From: Dryocosmus kuriphilus | Taxonomy: Eukaryota > Arthropoda > Insecta > Hymenoptera > Cynipidae | Reading direction: 5' to 3' | DNA length: 64,000 bases | Assembly (NCBI GenBank): GCA_038277395.1 | Contig: CM076193.1 | Location: 142,775,813-142,839,812, forward strand | Part shown: positions 45,479 to 56,747 of the stretch, piece after piece | Position numbering within the stretch: the first letter of the stretch is position 1 | Layout of the letters: each line of letters opens with the position of its first letter | The notes under the pieces: model-generated | Database searches by the model: none | Seen by the model: only the letters and a program-made list of their open reading frames with translations | Told to the model about the DNA's origin: nothing | Made by a program: the position numbers and the translations under genes

Positions 45479-46089
45479 TTTAGAATGTGAAGAAGCATGG
45501 TTTATGGGTGTTTTAATAATAAAAATCGATATATCGTTGATTTTCTCGAAAACTATCACTCGTACGAAAAAATGTTTTGAATAAAAAAAAGTGTGTTTCG
45601 ATGAGATCTACAACTTTTATTTGAAATATTTTTTATTATTTTGCATATTAGCTGAGATAAACGCAAAAAACCATGATTTTTATGGGTTTTTCGTGGTTCT
45701 TACCATGAAAATCGACTAGTCGCCAATTTTTACTATCATATTCGTAATCAGCGCGTCAAAATACATAAGTACACGGAGCCCGAAGAAAATCGGACATATG
45801 CCCTTTTCGGAAGTATATCCGTATTTTTATACTAGCTAAATATTTTGTTTAAAATATTTTTCAAAATTCTGCGTGTTTACTGAGATAAACGCAGAAACTT
45901 GATTTTTATGGTGTTTTTTATGGTTTTCACCATGAAAATTGCCTAGTCGTCAATTTTCACTATCATATTCGTAATTAGCGCGTGAAAATACACAAATATA
46001 CGAAGTTTCAATGAAATCGGAAAATTCAGCTACTCGGAACTTTATCCAAGTAAATAATTATCACCATATTTGCATAATATTTGGGGGTC

Positions 46090-46212
46090 GAGTCATGTCA
46101 CATGCGGCAAGTCACATCGCGGCATTTCCCTTTTACATCTTTACCCCTTTTAGAAAGCCGCAGATGTGGCTTGCCGGGAGGTGACTTGCCGCATCTGACA
46201 TGATCCAGACTC
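46090..46212. mobile_element. Short palindromic MITE, ~120 bp
   Basis: Left GAGTCATGTCACATGCGGCA and, inverted, right GAGTCTGGATCATGTCAGAT followed by GCGGCAAGTCAC. The whole unit folds into a hairpin with an AT-rich centre. Confidence 0.6.
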
Positions 46213-46358
46213 TTTTAAAAAGATTTTTGAAATTCTTATTTTCTATCATGTCTGAATGTCTCGTCACGCCACCTCCGGTAGATGCTATTTCGGTTTAAAA
46301 TGCATAACTATCACAAACACATTCCATGATCTCTTAGTTTTATATTTCATAACTCTCT

Positions 46359-46462
46359 AGGGTGAGAATTGCTTTTTAAAAAAATATTTTGTCCTGTGTG
46401 GGTAGCTTTCATTTCTCGAAAATTTCGTTGTCTAAAATGGTCAATATTTTGGCAATCACCCT
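46359..46462. mobile_element. Short MITE with AGGGTGA ends
   Basis: Left AGGGTGAGAATTGC and, inverted, right AGGGTGATTGCC, both followed by aaaatatt-like sequence; about 104 bp. Confidence 0.45.
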
Positions 46463-46479
46463 TATATAGATAATATTTG

Positions 46480-46865
46480 CCCTTATATAGAAAAAATATT
46501 GAAGAAGAGGTGGAAAAATAATGACGTGCATAGACGAGGGGTAGCGTGAGATATAAAAGAAGCTATAGAAGGAGACTGTCGGAGAATTTTAATACTCTAT
46601 AACTGACAGTGATAGATTGGGATAGAAAGGAGATTATGGGAAATGATCGGCGTAGAATTTCATTTACACACACAAACACACATATATATATATATAGAAG
46701 AATATTGACTTGGATAGACTATGTGTTAGGTGGGAGATGGACTGAGATAAAAAATTGACCATTTCGAAATATAGAGATCGAAAACGATTGACTAGGATAG
46801 AATTTGAATAGACTGTTATAACAAAGAGGCTATAGAAAAGGATCCGGGTAAAATTATATTGAAAA
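46480..46865. repeat. Degenerate GATAGACTGGGATAGA repeat
   Basis: Irregular phrases such as gatagattgggatagaaagg and tagactaggatagaat; includes a (ac)n/(ta)n run at 46668-46695. Related to 39318-39610 and 54150-54360. Confidence 0.5.
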
Positions 46866-46870
46866 AATCT

Positions 46871-48152
46871 GCCCGCTGCGCGGGCACATTCTCATCGCGC
46901 GCTACGCGCGCTGCGCTTCGCGCGAAGTATGAGCGCGCCTAGGGCGCGCGTCTGTTGGCACTCGCGCTTCGCGCTCGATAGATTATTCACCTCGCGCTAC
47001 GCGCTCGGTGTTTATAGATCGTATAAACGTTTAAATTAGAAATTACAAAAGAAATTATTTTACTTAAGGCTCTATCGCCCTTAAGGAATACATTCTCATC
47101 ATGACACTTGCGCTTCGCGCTCGATAATTACGTTTCTTTAAAACACATTATAGATTGGTAAAGCTCTTTTTGATTTTCCAAATTTTTACAATACAGGATT
47201 TCGATTCTTAAAAGTAAAGCGATGAGTCTTATGAATAAATTTTGTAGCTATTTCCAAGGTCAACAATTCTGCTTGTTAATATTTTCTCATATCTTGCACA
47301 GTGTTGCTGAAAAGTAGTTTTCTTTATATTTCATAACATATTTCACGAATAACTCAAAAAGTACGCGTCTGATCAAAAAAATGATTGAGAGCAAATTTGT
47401 AGACAATTTGGAGACGAACAACTTTGTTTATTATTATTTTTCCGTATCTTCCATAGTTTGGCGGAAAATTTGAAATCTTTAATTTTTAATAACGTTTTAT
47501 CGATTAAAACAAAAACCGTGCATTTTATGAAAAAGGGTTGAAACAAAATTTGTAGATCTTTTTAAATTGAACAACTTTGTTCTTTACCATTTTTTGGTAT
47601 CTTGAATATTTTGGCGGGAAACCACAGTTTTTTAATTTTAATAGCGTTTTCTTGATTAAAACAAAAACCGTTCATTTTATCAAAAAACGGTTGAGACAAA
47701 ATTTGTAGATTTTTTTGAGATGAACAATTTTACTTTCTTACGTTTTTTTTGTATCTCTGATAGTTTAGCCGGAAAATGGATTTTTTGATTTTGTGAAAAC
47801 CGTTTTTGATGGATAAAACCATAACCGTTGCTCAAAAACCGCTGGTTAACGAACTCGTCCTTTCTTTTTGGACCTTAAAGAAGTGTGCCAAAGCGCAATC
47901 CAATCCGATTAGTCCTTCGAAAGTTATCGTGGGAACAGACGACAACGACAACGACAACGAGAACGACAACGACGACAACGACGACAACGACGACAACGAC
48001 GACAACGACAACGACGACAACGCCAACAGACAGACAGACACGGTCGTAAAAACCATTTTTTCGGATTCAGGAGGTCTTAAAACGTGGAGATTTCATGAAA
48101 TCCGCAAAAGTCAAATTTTGCATAAATCTAATACCTTCTCTGATGAGAATGT
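46871..48152 (-). repeat. Module C of the ACATTCTCATC repeat family (with hairpin cluster)
   Basis: ACATTCTCATC at 46886-46896 and GATGAGAATGT at 48142-48152. The hairpin cluster contains GCCCGC-TGC-GCGGGC (46871-46885), GCGCGC-TAC-GCGCGC (46897-46911), GCGC-TTC-GCGC (46913-46923), GCGCGCC-TAG-GGCGCGC (46933-46949), then more at 46971-47007 and 47110-47120. Subrepeats run 47160-47790. The Asp/Asn block is at 47938-48020 with flanking conserved coding-like sequence. Confidence 0.8.
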
Positions 48153-48201
48153 AAAAAATTGTAGTTTTGAAAAAAAATTGACTTTTGAGCAGAAAATTTG
48201 A
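47806..48201 (+). other. Open frame shared by modules (Asp/Asn-repeat peptide), 131 codons
   Basis: It begins MMDKTITVAQKPLVNEL, continues LKKCAKAQSNPISPSKV, then an Asp/Asn run encoded by GACAAC-type units, then NRQTDTVVKTIFSDSGG and WRFHEIRKSQILHKS. The same peptide is readable in modules A, B, D, E and F, with stops in B and E. No known domain and no signal peptide. It may be a repeat-borne gene relic or simply a conserved DNA block whose frame stayed open. Confidence 0.35.
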
Positions 48202-49060
48202 ATATTTAACTAAAAAAATGTTTTTTCAACCAAAGATAAATTTTTTACAAAATCCCTGAGTTTAAAAAAAAATATTTTTTCCAATTAAAAGGATGAACTC
48301 TTCAGCAAAAATGGAACAGCTAAATTTTGGAAAAAAATAGATTAATTTGAAACCAAAAAAAGTTGGATTTTGATTTAAAAAATATGGTTTTTCAAACGAA
48401 AATGAATTTTTAATAAAATACTTGAATTTACAAAGAAAAATAGTTTAATTTACGATTCAAAGAAATTTTGAACAAAAATGTAACAGCTAAATTTTGAAAA
48501 AAGAAGGTTAATTTTGAACCAAGAAAAGTTATAGTTTGAACCAAAAATCATGATTTTTCACACAAAAATGAATTTTTAACAAAATCCTTGAATTTCCCAA
48601 AAAATAGTTAAATTTCCCATTTAAAAAATGAACTGCAAGTCAGAAATGTAATAATTAAATTTAGAAAAAAAAGGTTAATTTGAAAGAAAAGAAATTGTAG
48701 TTTTCACAAAAAGTTGAATTTTGAGTAAAAAAATTTGAATGTTAAACCAAAAAAATGATATTTCAACCAACAATAAATTTTTACCAAAATCCTTGAACTT
48801 AAAAAATAAAATAGTTTAAACTCCAATTTAAAAAAATGAACTCTGAACAAAAATGTAACAGCTAAGTTTTGAGAAAAAAGGTTAATTTTGAACCAACAAA
48901 GTTTGTAATTTGAACCAAAAAACATGCTTTTTGAAACAAAAATTAATTTTTAAAAAACCCTTGAATTTCCCCAAAAAATAGTTAAATTTCCAGTTTAAAA
49001 AATGATCTCCTGATGAAAAACGTAACAGTTAAATTTTGAAAAAAAGGTTAATTCGAAACA
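48153..49060. repeat. ~165-185-bp tandem repeats rich in TTTGAACCAAAAA
   Basis: Five diverged units carry aaaaatgtaacagctaaatt and ttaattttgaaccaa blocks near 48300, 48470, 48640, 48850 and 49015. The whole block recurs at about 52270-53180 with few differences. Confidence 0.75.
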
Positions 49061-49925
49061 CAAAAAATTGGTAAAGTTTTTTAGTGATTTTCCGAATTTC
49101 ACAATAGAGGATTTCAATTCTTAAAAGTAAAACGATGAGTCTTATAAATAAATTTTGTAGCTCTTTCCAAGGTGAACAATTCTGCTTCGTAATATTTTCT
49201 CATATCTGGCATAGTTTTGCTGAAAAGTGGTTTTCTTTATATTTCATAACATATTTCACGAATAACTTAAAAAATACGCGCTGCTCAAAAAAAATGGTAG
49301 AGAGCAAATTTGTAGACAATTTGGAGGTGAACAACTTTGTTTCTTATTATTTTTCCGTATCCTTCATAGTTTGGCGGGAAATTTGAAATTTTTAATTTTT
49401 AATAACGTTTTATCGATTAAAAGAAAAACCGTTCATTTATCAAAAAACGGTTAAGACAAAATTTGTAGATTTTTTTGAGAGGAACAATTTTACTTTCTTA
49501 CTTTTTTTTGTACCTCTCATAGTTTAGCCGGAAAATGAATTTTTTGATTTTATGAAAACCGTTTTTGATGGATAAAACCATAACCGTTCGTCAAAAACCG
49601 CTGGTTAACGAACTTGTCCTTTTTTTTTGGACCTTAAAGAAGTGTGCCAAAGCGCAATCCAATCCGATTAATCCTTCGAAAGTTATCGTGGGAACAGATG
49701 ACAACGACAACGACGACAACGACGACAACGCCAATAGACAGACAGACACGGTCGTAAAAACCTTTTTTTCGGATTCAGGAGTGAAATAATTTGTTTTGTA
49801 ATTTTTAATTTAAAGGTTTATACGAACCATAAACACCGAGCGCGTAGCGCGAGGTGAATAATTTATCGAGCGCGAAGCGCGAGTCAAATGTCAAGTGCGA
49901 AGCGCGAGTGCCAGCAAACGCGCGC
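49061..49925 (-). repeat. Module D: truncated and joined to an inverted hairpin end
   Basis: Subrepeats 49090-49560 and the Asp/Asn peptide block (49565-49784) read like module C. At about 49785 the sequence jumps to the other module end, in inverse orientation (gtgaaataatttgttttgt), and then to hairpins CGAGCGCGTAGCGCGAG (49837-49853) and CGAGCGCGAAGCGCGAG (49867-49883). The outer GATGAGAATGT end is missing. Confidence 0.7.
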
Positions 49926-51950
49926 TCTAGAATTTTATACTCATTTAAATGCAAAAAATGTTAAAAATGTTGAAAAATTAAATTTATGTATATGAAAAAG
50001 GTAAAGAAACTCAGATGTACATAATTCAAGTTTCAAAACATTATACCTCATCTATATATTCCGGGTCAGCACAACAAGATTAACAGGCATGAACTGGCAT
50101 TATATTGCATGCATAACTTCGGTATTGGAAAGGGCGGTTTTGAAGTAAGGGAAAGCGAAAACTTGATGAAAAGAGAAAATTGTACTTACCCTCAATTTGT
50201 GAACTTTCACCATCATATAAAAACTCAAATCCATTGAAAAACTCGCGGGACGCAAAAAAAGGATCGCTGGAAAACGCGACCGAAAATTTTTACTGATTTT
50301 TCGAGCTTTTCCGTAACAAAATTTAGTGAAATGAACTATTTAGTCGACAAGTTCGACACTAATGAGTCGCTAGACTCGTTTAATAATTAACTGACGTTGA
50401 ATCACATTGCTGCCAACTTCGGAAAAATTTTCGTAGACATTTTTTTTTTTGAATCCTTAAATATTTAGGAAAAGAGTTTTGAGAGAAAATTAGTATTATT
50501 AAAAGTTTTTATTATAATTGGGAATAAATAATGTTGATTAATAATTATAATTGATGTTAATTTGAACTAATCGGGAGGATCGGGAGAGAAATTTAACCTT
50601 AGAAGCGATGAAAATATCAGAGCATTTGGAGAAGATTGGCGCGTAATTTGAATTCGGATTCAAATATCATTATTTTTTTTTTTGATTGACGTAACATTAA
50701 TACTATGTCAGTGAAAGAAAAAATCTATTTTGGCAGGGTTTACTATAAAAATGTATCTCCTATGATTTTATCTCTTATATAAAAAAGTTGTAGCTTGTAT
50801 TTTCAGGATTTTGACATTTGATTACGCAACTTAGTGGATCCTTTAATGCAGAAAATTTTGAATTTAATCAGATAAAGTTTCTTTTAAATTGTAATTTTCA
50901 ATAATTCGAATAGGAATTATGAACAGAAAAAATATAATTTTAATTAGATTCGAATATTTCCGAATGTAGTACTTAAAAAATAAAGTTAAATATCTGAAAT
51001 TTAATTTTGCAAACTGATAGCTTTCATGATTAATATTTCAACTTGAAAAGCTTCAGAATTTTTTTATTTTGAATTTCTTTTTATTACATCACATTTAATA
51101 TTGTTAAAATTAAAATATTACATATTAAACTTAAATATTTTAAATATTTTTTTCAAATATTTTCGAATTTAATTTCGCGAATATTGATGTAATTTTAAAC
51201 TTTATTTGAAAAATTGTATTTGAAAATTTTAATGTCAAGTTTTAAAATTAAATACCAAAACCTCAATGATATTAAAATCAAATTAGTTTATTTATAAATT
51301 TATGATAATACAGTTCAGACTTCAAAGCCTCCTAATTTGAGATATTCTAAAATTAAAAGTTCATATATCGAAAAATTCAATTTTAGTCAAATTTCAAAAT
51401 CGAAAATCAGTTTAAATTAATTCTTTTAAAAGCTTAAAAATTTACAAACTGTTATCTATTAATTTTTAAATGGAAAAATTAGATTATAAGGTTACTTTGA
51501 AAATGAAAAAAAATTGATTGAAAAGTTTAAAAATAAAAAAAAATATAAAAACTCTTTTACAAAATAAGATGTTATTTCGACAGAAATTTTTTAGATTTAG
51601 ATATTTTCTAAATTTCCTTTATTTATAACCTTTAACATCGTTAAACTTGAATCTTTCCACCCTAAACTCAAATATTTTTAACTACGGACTTTTGATTACT
51701 ACAAAACTCTATATACATTCAATTTAAATTTAAAGAAAAATAGTTTTCAAAAAATTGGAAGTTATTTTTTATATTAAATAAATAAAAATGATGATATTAA
51801 TAGCAATTATGTTTGTTGTCATAAAATGCTGAAAAGAAAAATTCAAGTTCTTTTTCACGTAAATAATTTTACTTCTTAATAATAATTTTTTATATGTTGT
51901 GTATTTTAATCAGAAACATTTTTTTTTTTTCTTTGTAATATCATTTTTCA
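49926..51950. other. AT-rich intergenic
   Basis: No gene recognised. 50610-50660 (gagcatttggaga-nnttg) resembles 32495-32540 weakly. Composition exceeds three-quarters A+T over long parts. Confidence 0.4.
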
Positions 51951-51954
51951 TGAT

Positions 51955-52110
51955 GGCAAAAGATATAGTACAAATAGACAGACACATCCGTAAAAATCGT
52001 TTGTCGTCACTCAGGGGCTTTTAGAGGTGGAAATTTGATGAAAACGGGGAGGAGGGAACAAATTTTACATAAATTTTATACCTACTCTAATAAAAATTTA
52101 AGAAATGCTT
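51955..52110 (-). repeat. Diverged fragment of a module end
   Basis: Matches the outer part of modules C-F with many changes: agacagacacatccgtaaaaatcg, ggtggaaatttgatgaaa, caaattttacataaatttta, acctactctaataaaaat. An older copy of the family. Confidence 0.55.
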
Positions 52111-52199
52111 GAATATCAGACAGATTTTTTAATAACTTTTAATAATTTCTTATATACGTTTTATTAATGTTTTTTTTTCATTTATAATAACTATTATAC

Positions 52200-54130
52200 G
52201 TTTTATCAAAAAATGAACTCCTACTCAAAAATGTAGCAATTAAATTTTGAAAAAAAGGTTAATTTGAAACAAAAAAAATTATACTTTTGAAAAAAAATTG
52301 AAGTTTGAGCAAAAAATTTGAATGTTTAACTAAAAAAATGTTTTTTCAACCAAAGATAAATTTTTAACAAAATCCCTGAGTTTAAAAAAAAATATTTTTT
52401 CCAATTAAAAGGATGAACTCTTCAGCGAAAATGGAACAGCTAAATTTTGGAAAAAAATAGATTAATTTGAAACCAAAAAAAGTTGGATTTTGATTTAAAA
52501 AATATGGTTTTTCAAACGAGAATTAATTTTTAATAAAATACTTGAATTTACAAAGAAAAATAGTTTAATTTCCGATTCAAAGAAATTTTGAACAAAAATG
52601 TAACAGCTAAATTTTGAAAAAAGAAGGTTAATTTTGAACCAAGAAAAGTTGTACTTTGAACCAAAAATCATGATTTTTCACACAAAAATGAATTTTTAAC
52701 AAAATCCTTGAATTTCCCAAAAAATAGTTAAATTTCCCATTTAAAAAATGAACTGCAAGTCAGAAATGTAATAATTAAATGTAGAAAAAAAAGGTTAATT
52801 TGAAAGAAAAGAAATTGTAGTTTTCACAAAAAGTTGAATTTTGAGCAAAAAATTTGAATGTTAAACCAAAAAAATGATATTTCAACCAACAATAAATTTT
52901 TAACAAAATCCTTGAACTTAAAAAATAAAATAGTTTAAACTCCAATTTGAAAAAATGAACTCTGAACAAAAATGTAACAGCTAAGTTTTGAGAAAAAAGG
53001 TTAATTTTGAACCAAAAAAGTTTGTAATTTGAACCAAAAAACATGCTTTTTGAAACAAAAATTAATTTTTAAAAAACCCTTGAATTTCCCAAAAAAATAG
53101 TTACATTTCCAGTTTAAAAAATGAACTCTTGATGAAAAACGTAACAGTTAAATTTTGAAAAAAAGGTTAATTCGAAACACAAAAAATTGGTAAAGTTTTT
53201 TAGTGATTTTCCAAATTTCACAATAGAGGATTTCGATTCTTAAAAGTAAAACGATGAGTCTTATAAATAAATTTTGTAGCTCTTTCCAAGGTGAACAATT
53301 CTGCTTCGTAATATTTTCTCATATCTGGCATAGTTTTGCTGAAAAGTGGTTTTCTTTATATTTCATAACATATTTCACGAATAACTTAAAAAATACGCGT
53401 CTGCTCAAAAAAATGGTAGAGAGCAAATTTGTAGACAATTTGGAGGTGAACAACTTTGTTTATTATTATTTTTTTCCGTATCCTTCATAGTTTGGCGGGA
53501 AATTTGAAATTTTTAATTTTTAATAACGTTTTATCGATTAAAACAAAAACCGTGCATTTTATGAAAAAATCGTTAAAACAAAATTTGTAGATCTTTTTAA
53601 ATTGAACAACTTTGTTTTTTACCATTTTTTGGTATCTTGAATATTTTGGCGGGAAACCACAGTTTATTAATTTTAATAGCGTTTTCTTGATTAAAACAAA
53701 AACCGTTCATTTTATCAAAAAACGTTTAAGACAAAATTTGTAGATTTTTTTGAGTTGAACAATTTTACTTTCTTACATTTTTTTTGTATCTCTGATAGTT
53801 TAGCCGGAAAATGGATTTTTTTATTTTGTGAAAACCGTTTTTGATGGATAAAACCATAACCGTTGGTCAAAAACCGCTGGTTAACGAACTCGTCCTTTCT
53901 TTTTGGACCTTAAAGTAGTGTGCCAAAGCGCAATCCAATCCGATTAGTCCTTCGAAAGTTATCGTGGGAACAGACGACGACAACGACGACAACGACAACG
54001 ACAACAGACAGACAGACACGGTCGTAAAAACCATTTTTTCGGATTCAGGAGGTCTTAAAACGTGGAGATTTCATGAAATCCGCGAAAGTCAAATTTTGCA
54101 TAAATCTAATACCTTCTCTGATGAGAATGT
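52200..54130 (-). repeat. Module E with its long tandem flank
   Basis: 52200-53180 repeats the TTTGAACC array of 48153-49060. 53190-53810 are the ~130-bp subrepeats. 53846-54060 is the Asp/Asn peptide block, here with a TAG in the LKKCAK segment. GATGAGAATGT ends the module at 54120-54130. No hairpin end on the left. Confidence 0.75.
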
Positions 54131-55050
54131 AAAAATTATAAAAAATATGAACGTGAACAGATGTGGAATAGCCTGGGATAGGAAAAAAGTTATGGAAGGA
54201 GATATTCGGAGAATTATAATTATATTGGTAAAGCATTGACTGGGATAGACTTGCATAAACGGAGACAGGATGAAATTATTAATTAGAAAATTATTGTGAG
54301 ATAAAAACGAGATGGAAAAATTGACGTGAATAGACAAGGGATGGACTGGAGTATTTTGGAGATTCAAAATTATGAAAAAAAAGATTCCCATCTTCTTACT
54401 ATTATCAGAGAGATACACCCTAGAATAAATACTATATATCATTTGAAACCTTTATAAATAATGACAAAGATATTACAGCGAAGTCCAGGGTTGATACCTG
54501 CATATTCCTCGAATTCATACCACGGAGAGATGCGTGATCCTGTGGTTTACGAGCCATGAATATTGTATACGAGGCGTTGCCGTATGATCGAGAATGTTAC
54601 CTCGAGATCTTGTCACCTATATGAATATTCCTTTTCAATGACGCCGAGATCACTTTTTATGGCGGTGAAAGTATGAAATACCATGGGGTATCGATCTTTT
54701 ATCGATTTGTGTCTGATATTTAAATTTATCTCAATATTGACTCTTATTTTTACATTATATCACTCAATCTACTAATTTCAAATACGATAATTTTAAAACT
54801 TTTGAATTGCAAACTAACCAATCAAAAATATTGTGAAAAGCAAAGGGTGAAATTTGTGCTTTAAATTCCGGGGATTCATTTGCAAACATGACTTCGTTAT
54901 TCTCCTTTTTTAACCTGGAATCGTTTTCACGTAAATTCAACACAAAATTGTATGCCTCAAATTTTTCTTTGGTATCATTTATTCACGAGGCGGTTTTCAC
55001 ATAATTCATTTTGAGGAATGAGTCTTCTTTATTACAAACGTGATTTAAAA
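54131..55050. other. Intergenic; degenerate repeat then possible unique sequence
   Basis: 54150-54360 is the GATAGACTGG-type repeat. 54480-54700 is less AT-rich (gaggcgttgccgtatgatcg, gatcttgtcacctatatg) and matches nothing else in the window. I cannot assign a function. Confidence 0.4.
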
Positions 55051-55054
55051 CATC

Positions 55055-56214
55055 TGCCCGCTTCGCGGACACATTCTCATCGCGCGCCGCGCTTCGCGCT
55101 CGATAGATTATTCACCTCGCGCTACGCGATCGGTGTTTATAGAGCGTATAAACCTTTAAATTGAAAATTACAAAAGAAATTATCTTATTTAAGGCTCTAT
55201 CGCCCTTAACGAATACATTCTCATCATGACACTCGCGCTTCGCGCTCGATAATTACATTTTTTTAAAACACATTGTAGATTGGTAAAGTTTTTTAGTGAT
55301 TTTTCAAATTTCCACAATAGAGGATTTCGATTCTTAAAAGTAAAACGATGAGTCTTATAAATAAATTTCGTAGCTCTTTCCAAGGTGAACAATTCTGCTT
55401 GTTAATATTTTGTCATATCTTGTACAGTTTTGCTGAAAAGTGGTTTTCTTTATATTTCATAACATATTTCATGAATAATTCAAACACTACGCGTCTGCTC
55501 AAAAATATGATGAAAAGCAAATTTGTAGATCTTTTTGAGGTGAACAACTTTGTTTATTACTATTTTTCCGTATCTTTGATAGTTTGGCGGAAAATTTTAA
55601 ATTTTTGATTTTTAATAACGTTTTATCGATTAAAAAAAAAACCGTGAATTTTATCAAAAAATTGTTTTAAAAAAAGTTGTAGATATCTTTAAATTGAACA
55701 ACTTTGTTTTTTACCACTTTTTTTTATCTTGAATATTTTGGCGGGAAACCAGAGTTTTTTAATTTTAATAGCGTTTTCTTGATTAAATCAAAAACCGTTC
55801 ATTTGATCAAAAAATGGTTAAGACAAAATTTATAGATTTTTTTAAGATGGACAATTTTACTTTCTTAAGTTTTTTTTGTCTCTCATAGTTTAGCCGGAAA
55901 ATGGATTTCTTGATTTTGTGAAAAACGTTTTTGATGGATAAAACCATAACCTTTGGTCAAAAACCGCTGGTTAACGAACTCGTCCTTTCTTTTTACCCCT
56001 TAAAGAAGTGTACCAAAGCGCACTCCAATCCGATTAGTCCTTCGAAAGTTATCGTGGGAACAGACTACGACGACGACGACAATGACAACAGACAGACAGA
56101 CACCGTCGTAAAAACCGTTTTTTCGGATTCAGGAGGTCTCAAAATATGGAGATTTCATGAAATCCGCGAAAGTCAAATTTTGCATAAATCTAATACCTTC
56201 TCTGATGAGAATGT
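55055..56214 (-). repeat. Module F, the most complete copy
   Basis: Hairpin GCCCGC-TTC-GCGGAC at 55055-55069, ACATTCTCATC at 55071-55081, hairpins at 55082-55135 and 55228-55240, subrepeats 55260-55920, peptide block 55931-56180 (MMDKTITFGQKPLVNEL to LHKSNTFSDENVKN), GATGAGAATGT at 56204-56214. About 1.14 kb between the inverted 11-mers. Confidence 0.8.
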
Positions 56215-56740
56215 AAAAAATCGAAGAATGGAGATAGATTGTAAAATTAGATAAATGTCTTTCTGATCCAAGATTCCCCTTACCGACACTTAAAGACATC
56301 GAGGTTCGTGTCCATGCTAAAATTTAAAAGTTAACTTAGCACAGACGCGAACTATCAAAGATTATTGAAGCCGGTGAATGACGGTAAGACGAATCGTGAA
56401 TCGGAAACTTAATTTATCTGGTTTTTCTTATTTTGAATTGAAATTGGTTTATCAATAGAGATTCTACTATATGTAATACACAATTCTAAAACTGACAAGA
56501 GTGTATATATATATATATATATTCATCCGAGAAATGTAAACGTGGTCCGACACTATCGCCTCTTATCCAGGAATTATAATTAAAATTTGTCATGTCTCAG
56601 CTTCTCGTTATCAAAAATTGTCACCTTAGACAAAGAAAACACACCTACTATTCCATTCAAACCTCCGAAACATTCGTTTATTATTTTCTCTGGAAATATT
56701 TTTGAAGTGAATACTTCTATAGGCTCGCCAGGTACATTTT
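56215..56740. other. Intergenic, nothing recognised
   Basis: A (TA)n run at 56503-56522. The rest has no gene or repeat that I can support. Confidence 0.35.
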
Positions 56741-56747
56741 TTATTGA

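Larger units (their letters stand above)
41303..46040 (-). mobile_element. Merlin-type transposon, 4.7 kb, with long compound inverted arms
   Basis: Left end GTTCTGAATAGCTGAATTTT and, inverted, right end GTTCCGAGTAGCTGAATTTT. They stay similar for at least 150 bp (cgaatatgatagtgaaaatt, ttttcatggtgaaaaccat, aaaaatcaag). The arms (about 41303-42560 and 45050-46040) contain several copies of the same ~250-bp block in both orientations. Between them are an IS1016/Merlin transposase gene and a nested satellite-bearing element. No 8-9-bp target duplication was recognised. Confidence 0.7.

Noticed and set aside
46871..46949. Helitron 3' end (hairpin followed by CTRR)
   Set aside because: Hairpins are present, but I see no CTRR terminus, no TC start and no AT insertion site; several hairpins rather than one.
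40253..56214. CRISPR-like array from the regular repeats
   Set aside because: Eukaryotic genome; repeats are long, diverged and without unique spacers.
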